Assembly (NCBI RefSeq): GCF_900105115.1
Contig: NZ_FNRV01000001.1
Span: 1,736,001 to 1,800,000, forward strand
DNA from: Pseudomonas mohnii
GTDB lineage: Bacteria > Pseudomonadota > Gammaproteobacteria > Pseudomonadales > Pseudomonadaceae
Direction of reading: 5' to 3'
DNA: 64,000 bases
Below are positions 35,905 through 45,070 of this stretch, piece by piece. The notes beneath the pieces are model-generated. The model was not told the origin of the DNA. It searched no databases and saw only the letters and a list, made by a program, of their open reading frames with translations. The translations under genes were made by a program, and so were the position numbers. How positions within the stretch are numbered: position 1 is the stretch's first letter; each line of letters opens with the position of its first letter.

Positions 35905-36209
35905 CTGATGTCGAACAGTTTGTCGAAATTGGAAATCGCGAGGATTTTCTTCACATCGGAACTGCTGTTGACGACGCGAATATCGGAGTTTTCGCCACCG
36001 GCATGATCCCTAAGCAGCAACAACATCCCCAACGCCGAACTATCGAGATAAGTCGCCTCTTTCAGGTCGACTACAACGGAACTCGGCATGGCGCGATCGG
36101 GAAGCTCATAGGAATTACGAAATTCCAGGTGTTTGGCGAAATCGAATCGTCCCTTGACCGATATCGTCAGCTTTTGTCCATCCGCAGAGATTTCTGTAAC
36201 AACTGACAT
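35901..36209 (-). CDS. hsbA: STAS-domain anti-sigma factor antagonist HsbA
   Basis: 102-residue single STAS domain. The phosphorylation site lies in ATYLDSSALGMLLLL (Ser57 or Ser58). In P. aeruginosa HsbA binds the anti-sigma factor FlgM or a diguanylate cyclase depending on its phosphorylation, tilting the cell between motility and biofilm. It follows fliJ by 116 nt; I see no clear promoter in that gap. Confidence 0.9.
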   Translation of the reverse strand: MSVVTEISADGQKLTISVKGRFDFAKHLEFRNSYELPDRAMPSSVVVDLKEATYLDSSALGMLLLLRDHAGGENSDIRVVNSSSDVKKILAISNFDKLFDIS

Positions 36210-36325
36210 GTCATGGCTTCCTTGTCATTGGGGAACCTGCTTGTACAAGGTTTAGCATTTGGTAAAGGTTGGGGCAAGGCCGGAAAAGGATGCCGTCCAT
36301 CAGATCGCCATCGCGGCTCACCTTT

Positions 36326-36775
36326 TCAATACGCATCCTGTCGCGGCAAGCGCTGGGACAACTCATCCAGCAGTTTTTGCTCGCGCTTGTCTTCGAGCGC
36401 CCGCGCTTCATCCGCGTAGCGTTGCACCAGTTTGCGCAAACCTTCGACCCGGGCAAATGCCTGCTGCCAGGTTTCCCGTGCCTTGTTCAGGTTGTTCTGG
36501 TGCCAGGCCAGGCTTTGTCGTTGCTGATCGATGGCCGTGCCCAGTTGCGCCAGAAAGCCTTGATAGCCCAGCAGCCATTGGCCCGACACGCCGCCACTGC
36601 CGCGCACGATCCATTGTTCTTGATAATCGAGACGAAAGGCTTCGAGATCGGCGAGTTTGCTTTCCGCCAGACGCACCTGCCCCTGAAAGTGCCCCAGACG
36701 CTGGGCTGCGGTTTTCTCGGACTTTTCGGCCATGCCCACCACGGGGGCCAGGCGCCCTGCCCGGGTCTGGGCCAT
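36326..36775 (-). CDS. fliJ: Flagellar export protein FliJ
   Basis: Central stalk of the export ATPase ring, which links FliI to FlhA. 149 residues predicted as a long two-helix coiled coil (AQRLGHFQGQVRLAESKLADL ... QNNLNKARETWQQAFARVEG region), with no other domain. It starts 6 nt after the fliI stop. Confidence 0.9.
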   Translation of the reverse strand: MAQTRAGRLAPVVGMAEKSEKTAAQRLGHFQGQVRLAESKLADLEAFRLDYQEQWIVRGSGGVSGQWLLGYQGFLAQLGTAIDQQRQSLAWHQNNLNKARETWQQAFARVEGLRKLVQRYADEARALEDKREQKLLDELSQRLPRQDAY

Positions 36776-36781
36776 GACCGG

Positions 36782-38140
36782 TTAACCGCCCGCCGCAGGC
36801 GCGAAGATCGAGGCTAGATAGGCCTCGCTTTCGCCCAGGCTGACGTTGTCGTTGAGGCCCTGGCGCAGGTATGTGACCAACTGCGGCTGCAGGGAAATCG
36901 CCAGATCGGTCTCGCGATCACCACCGGCAACATAGGCACCGACGCTGATCAAATCGCGACTCTGTTGATAGCGCGACCACAACTGTTTGAAATACTGCGC
37001 ACGGACCATGTGCTCCGGCGACACCACCGCCGGCATGACCCGACTGATGGACGCCTCGATGTCGATCGCCGGGTAATGCCCCTCTTCGGCCAGGCGCCGG
37101 GACAGCACAATGTGGCCATCGAGCACGCCGCGCGCCGAGTCGGCAATCGGGTCCTGCTGATCGTCGCCTTCGGACAGTACGGTGTAGAACGCGGTGATCG
37201 AACCGCCGCCCTTCTCGGCGTTACCGGCCCGTTCCACCAGTTTCGGCAACTTGGCGAACACCGAGGGCGGATAACCCTTGGTCGCCGGCGGTTCGCCGAT
37301 GGCCAGGGCAATTTCCCGCTGGGCCTGGGCGAAACGGGTCAGCGAATCCATCAGCAACAGGACGTTCTTGCCCTTGTCACGGAAATATTCAGCGATTCGC
37401 GTGCAATACATGGCTGCGCGCAGACGCATCAGTGGCGCATCGTCCGCTGGCGACGCCACCACCACCGAACGCTTGAGCCCCTCCTCACCGAGGATGTGCT
37501 CGATGAACTCCTTGACTTCACGACCCCGCTCACCGATCAGCCCGACGACGATAATGTCGGCCTCGGTGAAGCGGGTCATCATGCCCAGCAAAACGGATTT
37601 ACCGACGCCGGTACCGGCGAACAGCCCGAGCCGCTGACCGCGACCGACCGTCAACATACCGTTGATGCATCGAATGCCGACATCCAGCGGCTCGCTGATC
37701 GGTTCGCGCTTGAGCGGGTTGATGGTCGGGCCGTCCATCGGCACCCAGTCCTCGGCTTTCATCCCGCCCTTGCCGTCCAGCGCACGCCCGGCACCATCGA
37801 GTACCCGCCCGAGCATGCTCATGCCCATCGGCAGGCGACCGGCATCCGCCAGGGGAACGACTCGGGCGCCGGGCGCAATGCCGGCGACGCTGCCGACCGG
37901 CATCAGAAAGACTTTGCTGCCGGAGAAGCCCATGACTTCGGCTTCGACCTGCACCGGGTGGTAGCTGTCGTCGTTGATGACCATGCAACGGCTGCCCATG
38001 GCCGCGCGCAAGCCTTCGGCCTCAAGGGTCAAACCGACCATGCGCAGCAAGCGCCCTTCGAGGATCGGCGCGCCGGCCAGTTCCGTGGCCTCGGCATAAC
38101 TGCCCAGGCGCTTGGCGAAACTGGTGCGTTCAAGGCGCAT
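36782..38140 (-). CDS. fliI: Flagellum-specific ATP synthase FliI
   Basis: Hexameric ATPase that unfolds and delivers export substrates. 452 residues of the F1-beta family: Walker [15 protein letters not shown], the type III signature [13 protein letters not shown], Walker [15 protein letters not shown]. The ATG at 38140 ([15 protein letters not shown]) is chosen; it overlaps the fliH end by 11 nt, and an earlier ATG at 38164 would add only shadow sequence. Confidence 0.94.
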   Translation of the reverse strand: MRLERTSFAKRLGSYAEATELAGAPILEGRLLRMVGLTLEAEGLRAAMGSRCMVINDDSYHPVQVEAEVMGFSGSKVFLMPVGSVAGIAPGARVVPLADAGRLPMGMSMLGRVLDGAGRALDGKGGMKAEDWVPMDGPTINPLKREPISEPLDVGIRCINGMLTVGRGQRLGLFAGTGVGKSVLLGMMTRFTEADIIVVGLIGERGREVKEFIEHILGEEGLKRSVVVASPADDAPLMRLRAAMYCTRIAEYFRDKGKNVLLLMDSLTRFAQAQREIALAIGEPPATKGYPPSVFAKLPKLVERAGNAEKGGGSITAFYTVLSEGDDQQDPIADSARGVLDGHIVLSRRLAEEGHYPAIDIEASISRVMPAVVSPEHMVRAQYFKQLWSRYQQSRDLISVGAYVAGGDRETDLAISLQPQLVTYLRQGLNDNVSLGESEAYLASIFAPAAGG

Positions 38141-38927
38141 CGGGAACGTCCGGCGCTGGCGCAATGGCCGGTTTGGCTTCGACCGGCAGTTCCAGGCTCA
38201 GATCGGGGGCGGCAGGGTGTAGGGCCTGTTCGTGCAGTTGATCGAACAGCTTGTCCATCACCCGCGTAACGCGGGTTTCGATCGTGGCATCGATACGGCT
38301 GTGTTCCGTCTCGACCCGGCAACCGCCCGGCAGCAACGCTTCGTCTTCAACGATGCGCCAGGTTTCCTCATGACGCTCGCGCAGGGCTTTGACCTGCTCG
38401 AAATCCTGCGGATTGATGTACAACCGCACATTGCCGACGCCCAGCGGCAGGAGTTTGAGGGCCTCGCGCATGACGTGTTCAATCTGCGTCGAATCGATGG
38501 CCAGTTCGCGCTGAATCACTTGTTTGGTGATGTGCTGGACGAGGTCGACCAAAGACTTTTCGATCTGTGTGTCCTGCTCGGCAATAGGCTCGAACAGATG
38601 CGCCATCAGTTGTTCCAGACCGGCAATCTTCGCCGCCAGCGCCACTTCGGCTTCCTGACGAACCCGGAGCGTGGTGCTGTGGAATCCCTCTCGCTCACCG
38701 GTGGCGAAGCCTTCGTTGTAGGCTTCCTGGCGAATGCTTTCGAGCTCTTCGAGGGTCAGTGGCTGGACTTCTTCCAGCGGCACTTCTTCCATTTCCGGCG
38801 GTTCGGGTTCCGGCTCAGGCTCAGGCTCGGGTGCAGGCGGATCGAAGCTGGGCAGCGCCCAGGTATCAAAACCACCGACATCCCTGGCCCGGATCAGGTC
38901 AGTGGGCGACTCATCATGCTTGGCCAT
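38130..38927 (-). CDS. fliH: Flagellar assembly protein FliH
   Basis: Regulator and peripheral stalk of FliI that docks it to FliN. 265 residues: an acidic Pro/Glu-rich N-terminal region (about 25-60, a run of PEPE repeats), a central coiled coil and a C-terminal domain (about 105-235, [20 protein letters not shown]). The tail is Ala/Pro-rich. Neighbours fliG (4-nt gap) and fliI (overlap) agree. Confidence 0.92.
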   Translation of the reverse strand: MAKHDESPTDLIRARDVGGFDTWALPSFDPPAPEPEPEPEPEPPEMEEVPLEEVQPLTLEELESIRQEAYNEGFATGEREGFHSTTLRVRQEAEVALAAKIAGLEQLMAHLFEPIAEQDTQIEKSLVDLVQHITKQVIQRELAIDSTQIEHVMREALKLLPLGVGNVRLYINPQDFEQVKALRERHEETWRIVEDEALLPGGCRVETEHSRIDATIETRVTRVMDKLFDQLHEQALHPAAPDLSLELPVEAKPAIAPAPDVPDAP

Positions 38928-38931
38928 GGTG

Positions 38932-39951
38932 TTAGATCATTTCCTCGCCGCCCTTGCCGCCGAGAACGATTTCCCCGGCTTCGGCCATACGGCGGGCGAT
39001 GGTGAGGATTTCTTTCTGCGCGGTTTCCACGTCGCTGACGCGCACCGGGCCCTTGGCCTCGAGGTCGTCGCGCAACAGTTCGGCCGCACGCTTGGACATG
39101 TTCTTGAAGATCTTTTCCTTGACCCCTTCGTCCGAGCCCTTGAGGGCCAGCACCAGCACGTCGGAGGACACTTCGCGCAGCAACGCCTGGATACCACGGT
39201 CGTCGACATCGGCCAGGTTGTTGAACACGAACATGAGGTCTTCGATCTGACCGGACAGGTCTTCGTCGACTTCGCGGATCGAGTCCATGAGCTGGCCTTC
39301 GATCGAACTGTCGAGGAAGTTCATGATGTCGGCGGCGCGCTTGATACCGCCCAAGGTGGTACGCGAAGCATTCGAGTTGCCGGAGAACTGCTTCTCGAGA
39401 ATCTGGTTGAGTTCTTTCAGGGCTGCTGGCTGCACGGTGTTCAGCGAGGAAACCCGCAGAATGATGTCCAGTCGCACCTTGTGGTCGAAGTTACCGAGCA
39501 CTTCACCGGCCTGGTCCGGATCGAGATAGGCCACCACGATCGCCTGGATCTGCGGGTGCTCGTAGCGGATCACGTCGGCGACGGCGCGCGGCTCCATCCA
39601 CTTCAGGCTGTCGAGGCCACTGGTGTTGCCGCCCAGCAGAATCCGGTCGATCAGGCCGTTGGCCTTGTCCTCGCCCAGGGCCTGGGTGAGCATTTTGCGC
39701 ACGTAATCGTCGGAGCCAACACCCAGGCTGGTCTGGTCGCCGACGATGTCGACGAACTCGCTCATCACCTGCTCGACCTGCTCGCGGTGCACGTTACCCA
39801 TCTGCGCCATGGCCACACCCACACGCTGGACCTCCTTGGGCCCCATGTGGCGCAGTACCTGAGCGGCATCGGTCGAGCCCAGAGACAGCAGCAGGATCGC
39901 GGCTTTGTCGACTTTGGACAGTTTGGCGGCAACGGCTCGGTTATCACTCAT
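38932..39951 (-). CDS. fliG: Flagellar motor switch protein FliG
   Basis: C-ring protein that meets the stators and generates torque. 339 residues with N, middle and C domains: KAAILLLSLGSTDAAQVLRH, the EHPQ motif of the middle domain (RYEHPQIQAIVV), and the charged C-terminal torque helix region (IQALLREVSSDVLVLALKG). It overlaps the fliF end by 8 nt, as expected for the FliF-FliG pair. Confidence 0.95.
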   Translation of the reverse strand: MSDNRAVAAKLSKVDKAAILLLSLGSTDAAQVLRHMGPKEVQRVGVAMAQMGNVHREQVEQVMSEFVDIVGDQTSLGVGSDDYVRKMLTQALGEDKANGLIDRILLGGNTSGLDSLKWMEPRAVADVIRYEHPQIQAIVVAYLDPDQAGEVLGNFDHKVRLDIILRVSSLNTVQPAALKELNQILEKQFSGNSNASRTTLGGIKRAADIMNFLDSSIEGQLMDSIREVDEDLSGQIEDLMFVFNNLADVDDRGIQALLREVSSDVLVLALKGSDEGVKEKIFKNMSKRAAELLRDDLEAKGPVRVSDVETAQKEILTIARRMAEAGEIVLGGKGGEEMI

Positions 39952-41731
39952 CTGCGTTAATCCACTCTTTCACGACCTGGGCCACACGACCCGGATCTTC
40001 TGCCACCAGACTCTTGATTGCGTTCAACTGTGCGTCATAGCCTTCGCTCGGGCTCGGCAGCAGGATGCTGGTCGGGCCACCGAGGCTGACGCGGTCGTTG
40101 GCCAGTTCGCCGTCCAGGCCGCCCATGCCGCCCAACTCGACGTCACTGCCGATGCCGGCCAGCTGTTTGCCTTTGCCGCCACCGGTGATGTTGTTGAGCA
40201 CCGGACGCAGTACACCGAACACCAGCACCAGGATGAACAAGACACCCAGCACTTGCTTGACGATGTCCCAGAACCACGGCTGGGAGTAGAACGGAATATC
40301 GGCAATCACTTCACCGCGCTCGGCAGAGAACGGCATGTTGATCACGCTGACGCTGTCGCCACGGCTGGCATCGAAACCGACAGCGTCCTGCACCAGACGG
40401 GTGAAGCGCGCCAATTCATCGGCGCTCCATGGCGCACGGGTGGTCTCACCGTTGGCCGGGTTGATCTTGACCTGATCATCCACCACCACCGACACCGACA
40501 GGCGATTCAAACGACCCTGCTGCTGCTTGGTGTGGCTGATGGAACGGTCGAGTTCGAAGTTCTTGGTGGATTGTTGACGCTTGTCCGCCGGGTACGGCGC
40601 CAGCATCGGCTGACCGGTGGCCGGGTCCATGATTTGCTGGCCGTTGGCATCGAGCAATGGCTGGCCTGGCTGCACCATGCCGGCCGACGCCGTGGCGCCA
40701 CCGGTGGTTTGCGGTGCCGAGGCCGGCGACGGCGGCTGGTTGCTCAGGGCACCCGGTACGCCTTGCGGGCCATTGCTGGCGGTACGCTGTTCGTTGACCG
40801 ACTGCTCACTGCGCAACGCCGGCTGGTCGGGATTGAACTGCTCGGAAGTCGATTCGACGGCACTGAAATCCACATCGGCCGAGACTTCGGCTTTGTAGCG
40901 GTCATTGCCCAACACCGGCTGCAGGATGTTATGCACGCGCTGGGTGAGCATGCTTTCCATGCGACGGCTGTAATCGAACTGCTTGCCGGCCATGGTCAGT
41001 TCGGAGTTTTCCGCCTGATCGGACAGCAGGTTGCCTTTCTGGTCGACGACGGTGATCTGCGACTTGCTCAGTTCAGGAACGCTGGTCGCCACCAGGTTGA
41101 TGATGGCCACGACCTGGCCAGGCTCCAAAGAGCGGCCGGAATAGAGTTCAACCAGGACCGAAGCGCTTGGCTTGCGCTCGTCGCGCACGAACACGGAGCT
41201 CTTCGGAATCGCCAGGTGCACACGGGCACCCTTGACGTTGTTCAGGCTGGAGATGGTGCGCGCCAGTTCACCTTCAAGACCGCGACGGTAGCGGGTCGCC
41301 TCCATGAACTGGCTGGTGCCCAGACCCTGCTCTTTGTCGAGAATTTCAAACCCGATGTTACCGTCGCTGGGAGTGACACCAGCAGCCGCGAGTTTGAGCC
41401 GCGCGCGGGACAGGTCGTCGGCCTTGACCAGCAAGGCACCGGAATTGGGTTCAACGGTGTAGGGAATATCGGCGGAGGCCAGGGTATCCATGACCTGCTT
41501 GGCGTCCATACCGGCAAGGCTGCCGTACAGCGGCCGATAGTCCGGTTGCTGGGACCACAACACCACGGCAAAACCAATCGCCACGCTCGCCGCCAGGCCG
41601 ACCAGCAGGCCCACCTGACGCAACATGGTCATCTCGGAAAGGTTTTCCAGGAAGGACAGGCCGAACAGCGGCGGTTTGCCGTCTATCGGTGTGGCCTTGG
41701 CCGGAACATTATCGGCGACTGCTTCTGCCAT
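39944..41731 (-). CDS. fliF: Flagellar MS-ring protein FliF
   Basis: Forms the MS-ring, the base of the whole structure. 595 residues: membrane helices at about 36-62 and 460-480, periplasmic ring-building motifs between them (NVKGARVHLAIPKSSVFVRD), and a cytoplasmic C-terminus that binds FliG (VAQVVKEWINADE). A long Gly/Pro/Gln-rich loop at about 315-390 interrupts the beta-collar region. It follows fliE by 15 nt. Confidence 0.95.
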   Translation of the reverse strand: MAEAVADNVPAKATPIDGKPPLFGLSFLENLSEMTMLRQVGLLVGLAASVAIGFAVVLWSQQPDYRPLYGSLAGMDAKQVMDTLASADIPYTVEPNSGALLVKADDLSRARLKLAAAGVTPSDGNIGFEILDKEQGLGTSQFMEATRYRRGLEGELARTISSLNNVKGARVHLAIPKSSVFVRDERKPSASVLVELYSGRSLEPGQVVAIINLVATSVPELSKSQITVVDQKGNLLSDQAENSELTMAGKQFDYSRRMESMLTQRVHNILQPVLGNDRYKAEVSADVDFSAVESTSEQFNPDQPALRSEQSVNEQRTASNGPQGVPGALSNQPPSPASAPQTTGGATASAGMVQPGQPLLDANGQQIMDPATGQPMLAPYPADKRQQSTKNFELDRSISHTKQQQGRLNRLSVSVVVDDQVKINPANGETTRAPWSADELARFTRLVQDAVGFDASRGDSVSVINMPFSAERGEVIADIPFYSQPWFWDIVKQVLGVLFILVLVFGVLRPVLNNITGGGKGKQLAGIGSDVELGGMGGLDGELANDRVSLGGPTSILLPSPSEGYDAQLNAIKSLVAEDPGRVAQVVKEWINADE

Positions 41732-41746
41732 GACTCAATCTCGTCC

Positions 41747-42076
41747 TTAAACCGGCATCTGCATGATGTCTTGGTAAGCCTGAACCAGCTTGTTACGCAC
41801 TTGGGTCAATGCTTGAAAAGACACGCTGGCCTTTTGCGAGGAAATCATCACGTCGGTGAGGTCGACACCGCTCTTGCCAATCTCGAAGGCGTTGGCCAAT
41901 TGAGAGGAAGCCTGCTGGGTGTCGTTCACTTTATTGACAGCCTGACCGAGCATGTCGGAAAAGCTGGTGCCACTCAGTTCAGGGACTGCGGCAGACGACT
42001 TCGGCGCAGACATGGCATCCATTTGCATGGCGCGCATATCCAGCATCAATCGGTTGAATTCAATACCTTGGCTCAT
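41747..42076 (-). CDS. fliE: Flagellar hook-basal body protein FliE
   Basis: Adaptor between MS-ring and rod, the first exported axial protein. 109 residues, helical, with the family end region [20 protein letters not shown]. First gene of fliEFGHIJ; a near-perfect sigma-54 site lies about 80-95 nt upstream. Confidence 0.93.
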   Translation of the reverse strand: MSQGIEFNRLMLDMRAMQMDAMSAPKSSAAVPELSGTSFSDMLGQAVNKVNDTQQASSQLANAFEIGKSGVDLTDVMISSQKASVSFQALTQVRNKLVQAYQDIMQMPV

Positions 42077-42153
42077 GACTTCTCTCTTTGACGAACTACG
42101 TCGTTGGCGTCCCGCAATTTTTTTGACACTCGCTCGGCGGGTAGTGAGGTGTT

Positions 42154-42169
42154 AGCAACAAGGGTGCCA
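42154..42169 (-). promoter_or_regulatory. Sigma-54 promoter of fliE
   Basis: Minus-strand TGGCACCCTTGTTGCT matches TGGCAC-N5-TTGCW at all conserved positions, with GG and GC 10 nt apart. Predicted transcript start is near 42143, about 65 nt before fliE. Confidence 0.8.
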
Positions 42170-42223
42170 GCTCCGTGGCTGCGCCCAACAAAAGCCATCC
42201 CCGCCCCTAATCCGAACTTCGTC

Positions 42224-42326
42224 CTGTAGGAGCGAGCCTGCTCGCGATGATCTCAAGAGCACCGCGTTTATCCTGAAACCCCGAGTAATCGTTAACGACC
42301 ATCGCGAGCAGGCTCGCTCCTACAGG
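42224..42326. repeat. REPIN between fleR and fliE
   Basis: Two REP cores in opposite orientation (TGTAGGAGCGAGCCTGCTCG at 42226 and CATCGCGAGCAGGCTCGCTC at 42299), about 50 bp apart. The interior AATCGTTAACGACCATCGCG matches the flank found in the array at 11039-11388 and near 13300. It lies between the fleR stop and the fliE promoter. Confidence 0.9.
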
Positions 42327-42333
42327 AACTGCG

Positions 42334-43719
42334 TCAGGTGGCGAACAAACAGGCTTCCACGTCCATTCCCGCATCGCGCATTTGCGCCAATTTGTAACGC
42401 AAGGTACGCGGGCTGATGCCCAGCCGCTCAGCAGCCTCCTTGCGCCTGCCACGCTCTGTACGCAACGTGTCGATAATCATCTGGAACTCACGGCGGCGCA
42501 GGTCACCCCCCAGCGCTCCGCCCGTTTCGGCTTCGACCTCCACTGCCCGCACGGGCACGGGCGCCAAGGCCGGCAGGGGCGCACAGGCGACCGGGCCGCT
42601 CAGACAGAAATCCTGAGGTTGAATCAAGCCACCTTGCTGCAGGATCAGCGCACGCTGGATCGCGTTATCCAGCTCACGCACATTACCCGGCCACGGATAA
42701 CCGACCAGGCAAGCCTGCGCCTCGGGGGACAGTCGCGCCACGGCATGCTTCATTTTATTGACGTGCTTGGCCAGAAGACGCTCGGCCAGCGGCAGGATGT
42801 CGGCGGGGCGCTCACGCAACGGACGCCAGGCCAGCGGAAACACCGACAGGCGATAATAAAGGTCTTCACGGAAACGCCCCGCCGCCACTTCCCCGGCCAG
42901 ATCACGGTTAGTGGTGGCGACAACACGAATGTCCAGGGTGATCGGCTTGCGCGCACCGACTCGCTCAACCTCGCGCTCTTGCAGCACACGCAGCAATTTC
43001 GCCTGAAGCCCCAGGGGCATCTCGGAAATTTCGTCAAGCAGGATAGTCCCGCCATCGGCCTGCTCGAACTTGCCGGCCTGCGCCGCGATGGCACCGGTGA
43101 AAGAACCTTTTTCGTGACCGAAAAGCGTGGCCTCCAGCATGTTGTCGGGGATCGCCGCACAGTTGATCGCAATGAACGGCTGGCTGGCGCGATGAGAATG
43201 CTGATGAATGTAGCGCGCCAGCACTTCTTTACCGGTCCCCGATTCGCCGGAAATCAGCACCGTGGAGTCGCTGCGCGCGACCCGCGCAGCCAGTTCGAGC
43301 AACTGCGCACTGGCCGGTTCGAACGCGACAGGCCCTTCACTCTCCGGCGCGCCCAGACTGCCCAAGGCATGACGGGCCACCAGATCGAGCAAGGCCTTGG
43401 GCTCGAACGGCTTGACCAGATAATCCGCGGCGCCCTGGCGCATCGCATCGACTGCCCGCTCCACGGCACCGTGCGCGGTCATCAGCAACACCGGCAGTTG
43501 CGGCTGACGCGCGCGCAGCAAGCCGAGCAATTGATGACCATCCATGCCCGGCATATTGACGTCGCTGATCACCAGACTGAACGCCTCGCCCCCCACGGTG
43601 GCCAATGCTTCTTCCGCCGAACCGACGGCTTTGTAATCGTGTCCGGCGAGCAACAGCGTGTCAGCCAGTGCTTCGCGTAGTGCGCGGTCATCCTCGACCA
43701 GTAGAACCTTGATACCCAT
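42334..43719 (-). CDS. fleR: Sigma-54 response regulator FleR
   Basis: NtrC-type activator of the middle flagellar genes (hook, basal body). 461 residues: a receiver with Asp53 (LVISDVNMPGMDG), an AAA+ domain (Walker [10 protein letters not shown], the sigma-54 loop GSFTGA, Walker B GGTILLDEI) and a Fis-type helix-turn-helix at the C-terminus (RRKEAAERLGISPRTLRYKL). ATG 43719 gives MGIKVLLVEDD; an in-frame GTG three codons upstream is an alternative. It lies 5 nt after fleS. Confidence 0.94.
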   Translation of the reverse strand: MGIKVLLVEDDRALREALADTLLLAGHDYKAVGSAEEALATVGGEAFSLVISDVNMPGMDGHQLLGLLRARQPQLPVLLMTAHGAVERAVDAMRQGAADYLVKPFEPKALLDLVARHALGSLGAPESEGPVAFEPASAQLLELAARVARSDSTVLISGESGTGKEVLARYIHQHSHRASQPFIAINCAAIPDNMLEATLFGHEKGSFTGAIAAQAGKFEQADGGTILLDEISEMPLGLQAKLLRVLQEREVERVGARKPITLDIRVVATTNRDLAGEVAAGRFREDLYYRLSVFPLAWRPLRERPADILPLAERLLAKHVNKMKHAVARLSPEAQACLVGYPWPGNVRELDNAIQRALILQQGGLIQPQDFCLSGPVACAPLPALAPVPVRAVEVEAETGGALGGDLRRREFQMIIDTLRTERGRRKEAAERLGISPRTLRYKLAQMRDAGMDVEACLFAT

Positions 43720-43724
43720 GACCT

Positions 43725-44960
43725 TCACTCGGCTCTCTGAGCGCTGGTTTTTTCACCAAAAAAAAGCGGCAGGCTCACCTGCGCACAAGTGCCGCGCCCC
43801 AGTCGCGAGCGCAACTGCAACTCGCCCTGATGGGCACGCGCAACCGCCTTGACCACCGTCAGGCCCAGGCCGGTCCCGGTGGATTTCGTGGTGAAAAACG
43901 GCTCACCCAAACGCGCCAGCACGGCGTCGTCGATACCGCTGCCGCTATCGCTGACACACAGGCGCAGGGTGTTTTCGCGGGTGTACAGATGAACCTTCAG
44001 ACGGACATGACCGCCGCTGGCCTGAATGGCGTTTTCGATGAGATTGAGAATGGCCCCGACCAGGGTGTCGCGACTGCACAGCAACTCGCCGACATGGCTG
44101 TCACACTGCCAGCGGATCGGTAGGTCCTGCACATGGGTCAATGCGGCCGCTTGCAGCGACTGCATCAGTTGCCTGGGGGTTACACGATCGGTCAAGGGCA
44201 GCTCGCCGCGGGCAAACACCAGCATATCGCGCACCTGGTGCTCCAGCTCATGCAGGCGCTCCTTGAGTCGCCCGGCGAAACGCTGCTGAGTCTCGACCGG
44301 CAACGCCTGCTCGGTCAAATGGCTTGCATACAGCAACGCGGCAGACAATGGCGTACGAATCTGATGAGCCAGCGACGCGACCATTCGCCCCAGGGACGAC
44401 AGGCGTTCGTGGCGGGCCAGTTGATCTTGCAAATGACGGGTTTCAGTCAGGTCGTTGAGCAACACCAACTGACCGGGTTCTGCATCCAGCGAGCGCGTGG
44501 CAATCGACAAACGCCGACCGTCCTTGAGGGACACTTCATGGCCGTCGTCTTCACGGGGCGCAAAGCAACGGGCAATGACATGCCGCCACAGCTCACCCTC
44601 AAGAGGCAGCCCAAGCAGTTCGCAAGCCGCCGGATTGGCCTCGCGCACGATGCCCAGGGCATCAATGACGATGACGCCGCCGGGTAACAGATCGAGGAGG
44701 TTTTGCAGACGGTTGGCCAGGCGTTCTTTTTCCGCCAGCTCCTGCATGCGCTGTGCGCTGACTACCGCCAGCTCGCCCTTGAGCTCGGTGACCCGGGCCT
44801 CGAGCATGCTGTAGGAGTCGGTCAACTGGCTCGACATTTGGTTGAACAGGGCAAAAGCCTGCTCAAGACCCTGCCGGCTTGCCTGCTCTACCGACGACGG
44901 TTGCCCCAGGGTATTCCCAAAAGCATCTGAGACAGGAGACATCTGGGCGGCTTGGGGCAT
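43725..44960 (-). CDS. fleS: Sensor histidine kinase FleS
   Basis: Cognate kinase of FleR. 411 residues, no membrane helix: a coiled-coil start, a PAS domain (about 85-180, LLDLLPGGVIVIDALG), HisKA with the phospho-His in SLAHQIRTPLSAALL, and a HATPase domain with N (NLIENAIQASGG), G1 (DSGSGID) and G2 (STGTGLGLTV) boxes. As a soluble kinase it may sense an assembly state inside the cell. It is led by a strong sigma-54 site. Confidence 0.94.
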   Translation of the reverse strand: MPQAAQMSPVSDAFGNTLGQPSSVEQASRQGLEQAFALFNQMSSQLTDSYSMLEARVTELKGELAVVSAQRMQELAEKERLANRLQNLLDLLPGGVIVIDALGIVREANPAACELLGLPLEGELWRHVIARCFAPREDDGHEVSLKDGRRLSIATRSLDAEPGQLVLLNDLTETRHLQDQLARHERLSSLGRMVASLAHQIRTPLSAALLYASHLTEQALPVETQQRFAGRLKERLHELEHQVRDMLVFARGELPLTDRVTPRQLMQSLQAAALTHVQDLPIRWQCDSHVGELLCSRDTLVGAILNLIENAIQASGGHVRLKVHLYTRENTLRLCVSDSGSGIDDAVLARLGEPFFTTKSTGTGLGLTVVKAVARAHQGELQLRSRLGRGTCAQVSLPLFFGEKTSAQRAE

Positions 44961-45013
44961 CGTGCTCTCTCGCTTGGCTGACCGTCAGTGAAACGGAACG
45001 TTGCGAGGGATGT

Positions 45014-45029
45014 AGCAATACCCGTGCCG
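45014..45029 (-). promoter_or_regulatory. Sigma-54 promoter of fleSR
   Basis: Minus-strand CGGCACGGGTATTGCT matches TGGCACG-N4-TTGCW except for the first base, with the GG and GC 10 nt apart. Predicted transcript start near 45003, about 43 nt before fleS. FleQ dependence is inferred from the known hierarchy. Confidence 0.78.
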
Positions 45030-45070
45030 AAAAAAAACCGCCTATAAATGAAGGAGTTGAAAAACACGCG

